Assembly: GCA_021792135.1 (NCBI GenBank)
Contig: JAJYVF010000021.1
Coordinates: 33,190 to 97,189 of the forward strand
DNA: 64,000 nt
Origin: Acidobacteriota bacterium
GTDB taxonomy: Bacteria > Acidobacteriota > Terriglobia > Terriglobales > Acidobacteriaceae
Direction of reading: 5' to 3'
Below, one piece after another: positions 15,684 to 24,684 of the stretch. The position numbers and the translations under genes were made by a program. Under the pieces are notes generated by a model. It ran no database searches, had not been told where the DNA came from, and was given only the letters and a program-made list of their open reading frames with translations. Each line of letters begins with the position of its first letter. Position 1 is the stretch's first letter.

Positions 15684-17342
15684 TTACGGCAACGTGCCGC
15701 CCAGGTATTCGTTGCCGGCATTGGGGTGTTGTGGATCAACGATTTCCAGCACAACGTCCTCGCCGGAGTGCAGTCCGGCCACAATCGTCTGGAATTCCTG
15801 CACGTTGCGGACCGGATGACGGTTCACCGAGACGATCACGCCTCCTTCGAAGTTGGAGACGCCGATCTCATCGGCAAAGGAGCCTGGTTTTACGGACTGG
15901 ATCAGCACGCCGTGCAGTCCGGCCGGTGCGCCCTGGGGCAGATCCTGCACGGTGATGCCCAGCCTGGCCGGAGAAACGTTGCCGCCCTGCTGGCCCGGCC
16001 CGCCTTCGCCTCCGCTGCCGCTGGCTGCTGCGTTCATCGCGGCCATGACCTTGTCACGGTCGGCGATGGCTACTTTGGCGTGCATCTGCTGGCCGTTTCG
16101 GAGATAACCAATGTCCACTGTCTCGCCAGGCTTATGCGACGAGATAATGTTCACCAGTTCGTCTCCGTCCTTGATCGACTGGCCGTCAATGGTGGTGATG
16201 ATGTCGCCGGCTTTCAGCCCGGCATTGGCCGCGGGCTGTCCGGGTGTCACGGCGCTGATGATCACGCCGGACTTGAAGCCGTAGACGCGCGCCACGGCGC
16301 TCGGCGGATTCGGCTGGAAGCTGATGCCGATGCTGCCGCGGATCACCTTGTGCTCAGGCCCGATGAGCTGGTTGTAAACGCCGATGACGGTGTTGGAAGG
16401 CATCGCAAAGCCGATCCCCTCGTTACCGGCCGACTGCGTGTAGATGGCGGTGTTGACCCCGATGACTTCGCCTGCCATATCGACCAGCGGTCCGCCCGAG
16501 TTGCCGGGATTGATGGCCGCGTCGGTCTGCAGGAAGTGCTGGAACTCACCCGAGGTGCCAGGCTCCACGGTGCGGTTCTTGCTGGAAATAATGCCGGCCG
16601 TCACGGTGTGCGCCAGCCCGAAGGGCTCGCCGATGGCAATGACCCAGTCACCCACCTGTGCGCCGTCCGAATTGCCCATTTTCACGGTAGGCAGCGGCTT
16701 GTCGCTCTGGATCTTGATCACAGCGATGTCGGTGGCCTTGTCGACGCCCACCACCTTCGCCGGGCGCCCCTGGTTGCCCTCCGGGTCGCTGGCCAGCCGG
16801 ACGAAGATCCGGTCGGCTTTGTCCACCACGTGATTATTGGTGATGATGTAGCCCCTGGAATCGACAATGAAACCCGAGCCCAGCGACTCGCGTTCCTGTC
16901 CTCCGCCTTCATCCGGCTGACCGGCTCCTCCGCCGCCACCCGGCCCCATGCCGAAGAAGCGGTTGAAGAAGTCCTGCAATCCACCCTGCGGGCCCTGATC
17001 CTGATCGTCATCGCCGTTGCCGTCATCGGGCGGTCCCTGCTGAGGGTTCGACCAGGGCTGCATGTAGTGGGGACCGTGACGCCGCTGCTTGGGGAGAATC
17101 TGGGTATTGATATTCACTACTGCCGGGCTTACTTCCTTCGCGATTTTCGTGAAGTCCGTGGAGAGATCGCGTGGCGCCGGAATCTTCAGCGGGGTGGCAT
17201 CAGAGCTGTTAACCTGCGACTCCTGACCGTGAACTTTGTGCGCTACCACCGAGCCGATCAGAATCCCGGTCGACAGAATCGCCAGAATCGTGAAGGCGGA
17301 AGCGAGACGGTTATAGCGGAACCGTCCGGAAAGGGATTTCAT
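15684..17342 (-). CDS. htrA: HtrA/DegP-type periplasmic serine protease, two PDZ domains
   Basis: 552 aa. An N-terminal signal or membrane anchor (ASAFTILAILSTGILIGSVV) is followed by a Gly/Asp/Gln-rich linker (~85-150). The trypsin-like domain carries the catalytic triad His171 (ITNNHVVD), Asp205 (TDIAVIK) and Ser282 (NPGNSGGPL). PDZ1 spans ~330-430 (NAGLKAGDIITTIDGQ) and PDZ2 ~455-545. Degrades or chaperones misfolded envelope proteins. ATG 17342 has ACGAGGT upstream, and a TATACT hexamer lies about 55 bp upstream. Monocistronic, with a strong terminator. The acidic linker between anchor and protease domain is longer than in E. coli DegP. Confidence 0.94.
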   Translation of the reverse strand: MKSLSGRFRYNRLASAFTILAILSTGILIGSVVAHKVHGQESQVNSSDATPLKIPAPRDLSTDFTKIAKEVSPAVVNINTQILPKQRRHGPHYMQPWSNPQQGPPDDGNGDDDQDQGPQGGLQDFFNRFFGMGPGGGGGAGQPDEGGGQERESLGSGFIVDSRGYIITNNHVVDKADRIFVRLASDPEGNQGRPAKVVGVDKATDIAVIKIQSDKPLPTVKMGNSDGAQVGDWVIAIGEPFGLAHTVTAGIISSKNRTVEPGTSGEFQHFLQTDAAINPGNSGGPLVDMAGEVIGVNTAIYTQSAGNEGIGFAMPSNTVIGVYNQLIGPEHKVIRGSIGISFQPNPPSAVARVYGFKSGVIISAVTPGQPAANAGLKAGDIITTIDGQSIKDGDELVNIISSHKPGETVDIGYLRNGQQMHAKVAIADRDKVMAAMNAAASGSGGEGGPGQQGGNVSPARLGITVQDLPQGAPAGLHGVLIQSVKPGSFADEIGVSNFEGGVIVSVNRHPVRNVQEFQTIVAGLHSGEDVVLEIVDPQHPNAGNEYLGGTLP

Positions 17343-17580
17343 GCGAAACGTACCTCGTGATCTTCAGGTTGCAACGGAATAGCGATCCTGCTCCAGTATA
17401 GAGCTTTGCCCTGAGCCAATTTGGATTTCAGACCGCAGTCGTATTCTCTGCGCGTTAGACGCAGAACAGAGTCCCTGGTTTGGGAAGGCGATTTTGCAGC
17501 TCCTCTTACCTCAGTGGGACGCCTGCAGGGGCCGTTGGTTGCATGGATTCCGCGAAAAGGTCCCGGCTCGGTCAGTTGTT

Positions 17581-18504
17581 TCATTCGGCAATGGGGACGC
17601 CCTCGTGGGGCGTGGGCTGAATCGCCATTGGGACCAGCTCGGAGACTGCAATGCCCGCAAGAATGAGCAGAGCGCCGCTGCCGCTGCGCCGGCTGAGGCG
17701 CTCGCCGAGGAACAGGAACGACGTGAGCCACGCGAAGACCGGTTCGAGGGCAAGGATCAGGGCCGTGTGCGTCGCCGGCAGATAGCGCTGCGCCCACGAC
17801 TGGACGGCGAAGGCCACGGCGGTGGCCAGGATCGCGGTGACGAGCAGCGCCACGATGACCGGGGCCGACCAGCGGATCCATGGATGCTCCAGCAGAGGCA
17901 TGCTGACGCCCATGAAGAGAGCGCAGAAGCCGATCTGAACGATCGCGAGCTGTTCGAAGGGGATGCGCGGCGCGGTGTGGGCCAGTGCCAGCACATGGAG
18001 GGAGAAGGCCAGCGCGCACCCGAAGGTCAGCAGATCGCCGAGATGCATGGTTCGGAGGTCGAAGCCGGCTCCGGCGGGGGTCGTCAGCAGAATGATTCCC
18101 GCGAAGGCGATGACCGCTCCAGCCCAGGCACTCCAGCGCGGCGCGCCAACATGGCGTACGCGCAGTCCGGGAATCGCCGACAGCAACGGCACCAGCACGA
18201 CGACCATTCCGGTGATGAACGCCGATTTCGACGGAGTGGTCAGGCGCAGGCCGGCGGTCTGGAACTGATAGCCCATCGCCAGGCACAAGCCGACCATCGC
18301 TCCGCCTGCGACTGCGCTGCGGTCCATACGCGAAAACTGACCGCGATAAAGGAGGGCCAGACAGGAAAACGCGAGGGACATGCGCACGAAGTTGAAGAGC
18401 AGGGGAGAGACGTCGGCCAGAGCATTCTTGACCAGAACAAAGGTCGCCCCCCACACGGCAACGACCGCGAGAAGAAGCAGGTGGGCGCGCAGGGAGCGGG
18501 ACAT
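17581..18504 (-). CDS. DMT-superfamily (EamA) transporter
   Basis: 307 aa with ten predicted hydrophobic helices in two EamA repeats. The first repeat starts LLLLAVVAVWGATFVLVKNAL and the second has ALAFSLHVLALAHTAPRIPF. The conserved PLLSAIPGL and ALEPVFAWLTSFLFLGERL segments are typical of EamA/RhaT-type metabolite exporters. Inner membrane; substrate unknown. It is divergent from rodA with a 302-bp gap and separated from htrA by 238 bp in which I see no gene. Confidence 0.85.
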   Translation of the reverse strand: MSRSLRAHLLLLAVVAVWGATFVLVKNALADVSPLLFNFVRMSLAFSCLALLYRGQFSRMDRSAVAGGAMVGLCLAMGYQFQTAGLRLTTPSKSAFITGMVVVLVPLLSAIPGLRVRHVGAPRWSAWAGAVIAFAGIILLTTPAGAGFDLRTMHLGDLLTFGCALAFSLHVLALAHTAPRIPFEQLAIVQIGFCALFMGVSMPLLEHPWIRWSAPVIVALLVTAILATAVAFAVQSWAQRYLPATHTALILALEPVFAWLTSFLFLGERLSRRSGSGALLILAGIAVSELVPMAIQPTPHEGVPIAE

Positions 18505-18691
18505 CAGGTATGGGATTCAGCTGGTGGGTCGATGGTTCCGGCGACGGCTTCCCGAAGGGTCAGGATGTTCGAAACGTTCCGGGCATGGAGGCCGCCGGGC
18601 ATTTGGTTTCTGCGCAATGCTATCACTGCCGGCACTGTTCTTAAATGCCAGTCAACCGAGGGGAAGACCGCCTGGAGCGGTTCTCCCGGAA

Positions 18692-18727
18692 CCTCCTGCA
18701 GTCAGCCTCCGGGCCGACTGCGGGAGG
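18692..18727 (+). promoter_or_regulatory. Inverted repeat upstream of rodA
   Basis: CCTCCTGCAGTC (18692-18703) pairs with GACTGCGGGAGG (18716-18727): 12 bp with one G-U, loop 12 nt. It lies immediately upstream of the presumed rodA -10, so it may be an operator or a terminator of a leftward or upstream transcript. No U-tract is visible. Confidence 0.35.
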
Positions 18728-18734
18728 CAAAGAA

Positions 18735-18743
18735 TGCGATAAT
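18735..18743 (+). promoter_or_regulatory. Extended -10 element for rodA
   Basis: TGCGATAAT fits TGn plus GATAAT, placed about 64 bp before the rodA ATG at 18807. It is the same promoter style as the metG and argS elements. No good -35 hexamer is seen. Confidence 0.45.
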
Positions 18744-18806
18744 GCTCTCTAAACCCCGCATCAGGATGGTTCGACCAGGTCCCGCTCGCGGGAAGCCTGT
18801 TCCGCT

Positions 18807-19907
18807 ATGCGCCGCTTTCTCTCCCTCCGCGATTTCGACTGGACCCTGCTTGGCTTCGTGATGATCCTCTCGGTCATCAGTGTTCTCGAGATCTACAGCG
18901 CCACCATGCACACCAAGTTCCACGGTTTCGAGAAGATGCAGATTCTGTGGATACTGGGCGGTCTCACGGCCATGTTTGTCATGTCGGTGATCGACTACCA
19001 CCGCCTGCTGAACGCCGTGTACTGGTTCTACGGATTCTGCCTGGTCTCTCTGGTGGCGGTGCTGGCGATCGGCACCCGGGTCAACGGCGGCAAACGCTGG
19101 ATCAAGCTTCCTGGCGGGATCCACTTTCAGCCGTCGGAGTGGGTCAAGCTGGTCCTGATCGTGGTAGTGGCCCGCTACTTTGCGGCCCTGGCCGGGCGCG
19201 AACTCTCCTGGAAGGATATCTTCAGGGTGATCGGCCTCGTGGCGCTGCCCATGCTGCTGGTTCTCAAACAGCCGGACATGGGGACAGCGCTCACCTACTT
19301 CCCAGTCCTGCTCGTGGGGCTGTTCCTCGGCGGCATCGGCTGGAAGAAGGGCTGGCTGCTGCTGTTCGTCATGCTGCTGGGCGTAGGGGTGGTCTGGAAG
19401 AGCGGCAAGATCCTGAAGCCCTACCAGAAGGCCCGGCTCACCAGCTTTCTCAATCCCGACGACGATCCCCGCGGTACCGGCTACCAGATCCGGCAGTCGC
19501 TGATCGCGGTCGGAGACGGCGGAGTCTTCGGCCGGGGCGCCAACAGGGGGACGCAGACCCAGGGCGATTTTCTCCCGATCCCCTACACCGACTTTATTTT
19601 CGCGGCCTACAGCGAAGAGCACGGCTTCGTCGGCGCAGTCCTTGTGCTGCTGATATACTTTTTAATACTGATGCGTTTGATTCAAAACGCTCAGACGGCC
19701 GCGGATCTGCCAGGCTCGTTCCTGGTGATGGGCGTGGCGGCGGTGCTGATTTTTCAGATCGCTGTCAACGTGGGAATGGTCCTCGGACTGATGCCGGTCA
19801 CCGGTATTCCTCTTCCGCTGATGAGCTACGGAGGATCCTCGGTGCTGTTCACGTTCCTCGCTCTGGGCATGGTGATGAATGTCCGCATGAGCCGCTTCGT
19901 GAACTGA
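18807..19907 (+). CDS. rodA: RodA peptidoglycan glycosyltransferase (SEDS family)
   Basis: 366 aa with ten hydrophobic segments. Polymerises lipid II during side-wall synthesis together with a class B PBP. SEDS hallmarks are GGKRWIKLPGGIHFQPSEW (~95-115), LKQPDMGTAL (~152-161, containing the conserved Asp), LIAVGDGGVFGRG and the C-terminal GIPLPLMSYGGSS. It is followed by a terminator and then the Rne/Rng gene. In many genomes mreBCD-mrdA-rodA-rng cluster together; here only the rodA-rng pair remains in view. Confidence 0.95.
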   Translation: MRRFLSLRDFDWTLLGFVMILSVISVLEIYSATMHTKFHGFEKMQILWILGGLTAMFVMSVIDYHRLLNAVYWFYGFCLVSLVAVLAIGTRVNGGKRWIKLPGGIHFQPSEWVKLVLIVVVARYFAALAGRELSWKDIFRVIGLVALPMLLVLKQPDMGTALTYFPVLLVGLFLGGIGWKKGWLLLFVMLLGVGVVWKSGKILKPYQKARLTSFLNPDDDPRGTGYQIRQSLIAVGDGGVFGRGANRGTQTQGDFLPIPYTDFIFAAYSEEHGFVGAVLVLLIYFLILMRLIQNAQTAADLPGSFLVMGVAAVLIFQIAVNVGMVLGLMPVTGIPLPLMSYGGSSVLFTFLALGMVMNVRMSRFVN

Positions 19908-19931
19908 CTGGCGCGACAAGGTTTCAGGAAC

Positions 19932-19959
19932 GTGGCCCGCAGGGCGGGCACAGGTTTTT
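19932..19959 (+). terminator. Intrinsic terminator after rodA
   Basis: GTGGCCCGC (19932-19940) pairs with GCGGGCAC (19944-19951), with one bulged G and a 3-nt loop. AGG and then TTTTT (19955-19959) follow. It begins 24 bp after the rodA stop. Confidence 0.65.
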
Positions 19960-20377
19960 ACGACTAACGAAGTTTATTTAACCGGCCAGTGGATCGAAAC
20001 AGGCCGGGCAGGATCAGGAATGAGCGCGCAGGCGCAAAGCCAGGGCAAAGGGTTTTCGAAACCGGGCTGCCCGGATCGACGCGACCCCCAGGAAGCGGCG
20101 GTGCTGGGTGAGGTTCGGCAGGAACATCAAGCCTCTGGTTTTGCCGGCAGACGGGTAACGGCCCCGCCGTGTGAGAAGGCTGAAGCGGTCACAAAGTCTA
20201 TGCGCGCGGACAACTCCCCGGAATTCAGGCATATCCTAAGCGGGCTTTCCGTGGTTTTCTCGCCGCCTCCAGGGCGAGAGGGCGCGGGATGGTCCGTGAA
20301 CGACCCGGGTGGTTCGTCCTGCAGCTCCGATCTTTTCCGGTGATCCAATTCGGTCCGCCTGGCTTTACAGAGGCGGA
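19960..20377 (+). other. Long gene-free leader ahead of the Rne/Rng gene
   Basis: About 418 bp between the rodA terminator and the RNase start. No open frame here has coding character or a good SD. The start of the RNase gene has GAGGCGGA directly before ATG 20378. In E. coli the rne 5' UTR is long and mediates autoregulation; whether this leader is transcribed and does the same is only a possibility. Confidence 0.4.
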
Positions 20378-23300
20378 ATGGCAAAAGAGATTTGCATATC
20401 CAGCACGCCGCACGAGACGCGGCTTGCGATTCTTGAAGACGATCAGCTCGCGGAGATCTACTACGAGCGCGAGAACGAATATACCTTAGCCGGCTCCATC
20501 TACAAGGGCCGCGTCACCCGAGTCCTGCCCGGCATGCAGTCCGCTTTTGTGGACATCGGCCTGGAGCGGGACGCCTTCCTGTATGTCACCGATTTTCTCG
20601 AGGAGCAGGAAGAGGATTCAGCCGAGTTCGAGCGTGTGGAGGCCAGCGGCAACGGCCGCAAACCCCGCGAACAGCGGGAGCCTCGGGAACAGCGCGAGCC
20701 GCGGGAACAGCGGGAAGCCCGCCAGCGGCCCCAGGAATCCGAAACGGAGTTGATGGCTTCCGAAGCCCCCCAGCGCGGGAGCGACAGAGAACAGGAACGC
20801 GGTGAAGAGGGCAGCCAGGGCGTTCGCCGCTGGCGTGGACGGCGCGGACGTCGCTTCCGGGGCCGCGAACCACGCGGTGAACGGCTGCTGGAATCTCCTG
20901 AGGTGGTCGACGAGGCCATTGCGGCCGAACCGGTAGCGCTCCCTGAACACGGGGCTCCCGGCGGAGTGCCGGCGCAGAACCTGCCCGTGGTCCTGCCCGG
21001 AGAGTCGCTTTCGAAGTACGGCGGCGGCGCCGAAGCCAGGCTGGTGCGGAATGAAGGTCCTGCCGCGGCACGCTCTCAGGCCCCGGCCGCAGCATCCACA
21101 TCCAGGCCCTCGACACTGGTCGAGGTTCCTTCGTCGGGATGGGATGGTGGTGCGATCCTGCCCGGCGAATCCCTTTCCCGCCATCGCCGGCCTGAATCCG
21201 AAGCCGTTCCCGCTCCGGTGCAGTCACTGGCCGCAGCCCTCGATGCTCCGCCGGAGAAGGCTCCCGAAGTCGGCGCCGAGCCGGAGATCAGCTCCGAGCC
21301 GGAAGTAATCCCGACGCGCGAGATCAGCTCCGAGCCTGCCGAGGAGCCGTTCCTGAGTCACGAAGCTCAGCCGCAGGCTGCTGCTGAGGCAATCCTCGAA
21401 CCGGAGGCTGCGGAGACGCGGCAACGGAGCGATATCGCGCAGGCTGCCGCTCCGAAGCGGCACGATCTGGCTTCCGAGCCGGTCGTCGAGACCGAAGTCG
21501 TCGAGACCGAAGAGGAAGTGCGTGAGTACGAGCCTGAGGACGCCTCTGCCTCCTACCGGGTCGATCCCGCTCGCAGCGAGTTCCGGTTCACGCTCCCCCT
21601 TGAGGAGGAGGCGTTTCAGGAAGAAACGGTACAGTCGCCCGAAGCCTCTGCATCCACGGCGCCTCCGGCGCCGGTCGAGGAAAGCCGGGCCGCAACCGCA
21701 GCGGTGTCTTCCGCGGAACAACACGCGGGTTCGCCGGAGTCGGAGGTCGTTCGCCAGCTCTTTGGCTATGCGCCTGGAATGGGTGTTATCGAGGAAGAAA
21801 CCATCGACGAGGAGGAGTACGACTTCGAGCCGATTCCCGGTCAGCCTGAGGAGCACGTGACCGAGGAAATGGAAGAAGAGACGCTCGACCATGCTTCCAC
21901 CATCGGCGACACCGTCCGCGACGTGCACATCGACAGGCGCCTGGGCTACGGAACTCCGGCCGAGGCAGCCGAGGAAGACGAGACCTCTGAGCTTGAGTCC
22001 CGCTTCGCCGAAACCGAGGAAGCGGGACTCCAGGAGACCGAAGTCGAGGAGCCGGGAATCGAGGAGGGGGAAGAGGGCTTCGAGGAGGGCGCTGAAGAAA
22101 CCGAGGAGCAGCCAGGCGTTGTCGCGGGAGCTCCCGCTCGCCGTGAAGACCGGCGTTTCGGACGTCGTGGCGGACGAAGCCGTCAGCCGGGACGCCGGCA
22201 CGGGCGCCGTCCGAACGTCCAGACCATGGACATGCCCATCATCAGCGAGCTGCTGAAGCAGGGGCAGGAGATCCTGGTGCAGATCGCCAAGGAACCTATC
22301 GCCCGCAAGGGTGCGCGCATCACCAGCCACATCGCCCTGCCGGGCCGCTTCCTGGTCTTTATGCCGACGGTAAATCACGTGGGCGTGTCCCGCAAAATCG
22401 CCTCGGATGAAGAGCGCCAGCGCCTGAAGCGGATCCTCATCAGCGAGAAGGGCGGTGCCCCGGGCGGCTTCATCGTCCGCACTGCGGCGGAAAGCGCCAG
22501 CGAGGATGATCTACGCGCCGATATCCGCTTCCTGATCAACCTGTGGAGCGAGATCCGGCAGCGCTCCGACAACGCCAAAGCTCCGGCGCTGATCTACCAC
22601 GACCTGAACCTTGTGGAGCGGGTCCTGCGCGACCAAGTCAGTGAGAGCTTCTCGACCATCTGGGTCGATACCGAGACGGAATACGAGCGCATCGTGCGTT
22701 TCCTGAACCGCTTCCAACCCTCGCTGGTGCGCCGGGTGAAGCTCTACACCAAGGAGACGCCGCTCTTCGAGCAGTTCGGCATTCAGGACGAGATTAGCAA
22801 GGCTCTGAAGTCGAAGGTCTGGCTCAAATCCGGCGGCTCGATCGTCATCAATCAGACCGAAGCCCTGGTCGCGATTGACATCAACACCGGCAAGTACGTC
22901 GGCAAGACGGCGCGCCTCGAGGACACCATCCTCAGGACCAACCTCGATGCGATCCCGGAGATCGTCCGCCAGATCCGCCTCCGCGATCTGGGCGGCATCA
23001 TCGTGATCGACTTCATCGACATGGACGAACGGCGCAACCGGCAGAAGGTCACACAGGCTCTGGAGGAAGCTCTGAAGGCCGACCGTGCTCCGTCCAAGGT
23101 CCTGCAGTTCAATGACTTCGGACTGGTCGCGATCACCCGCAAACGCGTCAAGCAGTCGCTCGAGCGGACTCTCAGCGTGCCGTGCCCTGTCTGCACAGGA
23201 ACCGGAATGGTCAAGAGCCCGGTGACGGTGGCGAACGAAGTCTATATTGAAATGCGTAAAATGGTTCGGCACTTCGAGCGGAATGACGTGCTGCTCCGTG

Positions 23301-23437
23301 TGCACCCCGAGGTGGTGAAGGTGCTCAAGGCGAACAACGCAAAATGGCTGAATGAGCTTGAAGAGATGACCGGCAAGACCATCATCGTCAAAAGCGACCC
23401 CGCGCTGCCGCCGGAGCAGTTCGACATTCAGGGTTAG
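20378..23437 (+). CDS. rng: Ribonuclease E/G family endoribonuclease with giant internal insertion
   Basis: 1019 aa. Endonuclease for mRNA decay and rRNA/tRNA processing. The N-terminal MAKEICISSTPHETRLAI and the first S1-domain strands (to about residue 75) are split from the rest of the S1 fold (resuming near residue 615 with ISELLKQGQEILVQIAKEP) by ~540 residues of Arg/Glu/Pro/Ala-rich, probably disordered sequence. The DNase I-like catalytic core is intact, with metal-binding aspartates at ~834 (AIDINTG) and ~878 (IVIDFIDMDE). The CPVCTGTG zinc-link motif follows. The protein ends shortly afterwards, as in RNase G, so the degradosome-like low-complexity part is internal rather than C-terminal. 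The insert contains REQREP repeats, an RRWRGRRGRRFRGR basic patch and two copies of LPGESLS. The start is ATG 20378 by SD. Confidence 0.93.
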   Translation: MAKEICISSTPHETRLAILEDDQLAEIYYERENEYTLAGSIYKGRVTRVLPGMQSAFVDIGLERDAFLYVTDFLEEQEEDSAEFERVEASGNGRKPREQREPREQREPREQREARQRPQESETELMASEAPQRGSDREQERGEEGSQGVRRWRGRRGRRFRGREPRGERLLESPEVVDEAIAAEPVALPEHGAPGGVPAQNLPVVLPGESLSKYGGGAEARLVRNEGPAAARSQAPAAASTSRPSTLVEVPSSGWDGGAILPGESLSRHRRPESEAVPAPVQSLAAALDAPPEKAPEVGAEPEISSEPEVIPTREISSEPAEEPFLSHEAQPQAAAEAILEPEAAETRQRSDIAQAAAPKRHDLASEPVVETEVVETEEEVREYEPEDASASYRVDPARSEFRFTLPLEEEAFQEETVQSPEASASTAPPAPVEESRAATAAVSSAEQHAGSPESEVVRQLFGYAPGMGVIEEETIDEEEYDFEPIPGQPEEHVTEEMEEETLDHASTIGDTVRDVHIDRRLGYGTPAEAAEEDETSELESRFAETEEAGLQETEVEEPGIEEGEEGFEEGAEETEEQPGVVAGAPARREDRRFGRRGGRSRQPGRRHGRRPNVQTMDMPIISELLKQGQEILVQIAKEPIARKGARITSHIALPGRFLVFMPTVNHVGVSRKIASDEERQRLKRILISEKGGAPGGFIVRTAAESASEDDLRADIRFLINLWSEIRQRSDNAKAPALIYHDLNLVERVLRDQVSESFSTIWVDTETEYERIVRFLNRFQPSLVRRVKLYTKETPLFEQFGIQDEISKALKSKVWLKSGGSIVINQTEALVAIDINTGKYVGKTARLEDTILRTNLDAIPEIVRQIRLRDLGGIIVIDFIDMDERRNRQKVTQALEEALKADRAPSKVLQFNDFGLVAITRKRVKQSLERTLSVPCPVCTGTGMVKSPVTVANEVYIEMRKMVRHFERNDVLLRVHPEVVKVLKANNAKWLNELEEMTGKTIIVKSDPALPPEQFDIQG

Positions 23438-23643
23438 CACACAAAGTCGCCGCGGGCCGGGCAAAACTGCACGGCTCGCGTTATTATCAGTGGTTTAGCA
23501 AAGTGGTCAGCGGTAAGGGCCAAAATGCCTCAAATCGCGGAGGGCCATGCAACTTAAGTCGCTCTAAGGTGTCAAATTGTTTGCGGAGGCAGGGTATCCC
23601 TGTTTTCCCGGTTTCTCACCCAACAACACTGAGGGGTTTTGAA

Positions 23644-24519
23644 ATGGTTGCGAACTCTGATCGTACCTGCCCGCTTACTCGGCGTATGCTGGTCGCCGCT
23701 TCCGCCTTAACCCTGGCATTCTCACTCACTGCGGCAGCTCAGACCGATTCCGCTCTGAGTTCGTCCTCCAACGGGCAGAGCTATTCGAGCTCAGCCGCTT
23801 ACGAGGCGTATTTCGGCAATGTCGCCGAAGCGGGCGGGTCTTCCTCGGTTGCGCCTCTTGCCAGTGCCGCCATTGCCAGTCCGAAGCCCCAGTACGGCGG
23901 CAGCAGCAACACCCCGTCGTACCCTAACTACGAGAGCAAGTGGAGCCATATAGCCTTCATCGGCGGAGGTGGCCTCTCATCCCCGATCGGCAACGCCACC
24001 CACGGCTTTGAAACCTTCGGTTACAATCTCACCTTCGGCGGCGGCTGGAGTTTCACGAAGAACTTTGGCGTGCTCTTCGAGTACCAGTTCAACCGGTTGA
24101 AGGTCCCGGGCAGGACCATTGCGCTGGTGGGAGCGCAGGGTGGCAACATTAACACCCACCTCTTCCTGTTTGACCCGGTTTACTATTACTCGCTGGGCCC
24201 CACCACCGGCATCTACGCAACGGGCGGCGCGGGCTTCAGCCGGAAGGTGACGAACTTCACGGATCTGGTTCCGAGTTCCTTCTGTTATTACATCTGCTAC
24301 CCGACCTATGCCCCGCAGACCATTGCGAGCTTCTCGAGCACGCAGATGGCTGCCGATTTAGGCTTCGGCCTCTACTGGAAGGCCTTTGGCGAGGACAGCC
24401 GGGCGAAGCTTTTCGCCGAGGCCCGTTATGTCTTTGTCGACTCACCCAAAGCATCGAAGACCCAGAACGGTGAAGGAACGGAGGAAATCATCCCGGCCAC
24501 CTTCGGAATACGATTCTGA
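23644..24519 (+). CDS. Outer-membrane beta-barrel protein
   Basis: 291 aa from ATG 23644, with GAGGGGTTTTGAA upstream. A signal peptide (RRMLVAASALTLAFSLTAAAQ) is followed by a Ser-rich N-terminal stretch. An eight-strand-type barrel then has alternating aromatic and polar residues (FGYNLTFGGGWSFTKNFGVLFEYQF) and ends in the canonical C-terminal aromatic residue (FGIRF). It resembles OmpA-like/OprF N-terminal barrels. No peptidoglycan-binding domain. Function unknown. A TTATTAT hexamer near 23481 may be the promoter, giving a leader of ~150 nt. Confidence 0.75.
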   Translation: MVANSDRTCPLTRRMLVAASALTLAFSLTAAAQTDSALSSSSNGQSYSSSAAYEAYFGNVAEAGGSSSVAPLASAAIASPKPQYGGSSNTPSYPNYESKWSHIAFIGGGGLSSPIGNATHGFETFGYNLTFGGGWSFTKNFGVLFEYQFNRLKVPGRTIALVGAQGGNINTHLFLFDPVYYYSLGPTTGIYATGGAGFSRKVTNFTDLVPSSFCYYICYPTYAPQTIASFSSTQMAADLGFGLYWKAFGEDSRAKLFAEARYVFVDSPKASKTQNGEGTEEIIPATFGIRF

Positions 24520-24684
24520 ACCCTCAACCAGCGGAGCGCCCGGCCGCCGAAGCTCCACAGGGCCGGCGCTTCTGCCATGTTTTCCCAGAATATCGGCGGG
24601 TCTGGCTCTGGCGTTCACGCCTGCCAATCTCCCGCTGATGCGAATGCAGTTTCTCGACCGGGTCAGGCTTTGGAGCAAATATCT

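Noticed and set aside
18702..19622. 306-codon minus-strand frame opposite rodA
   Set aside because: Exactly antisense to conserved SEDS sequence; hydrophilic Gln/His-rich translation with no domain.
20020..20343. 107-codon frame in the leader of the RNase gene
   Set aside because: No SD, no domain, composition like the non-coding surroundings.
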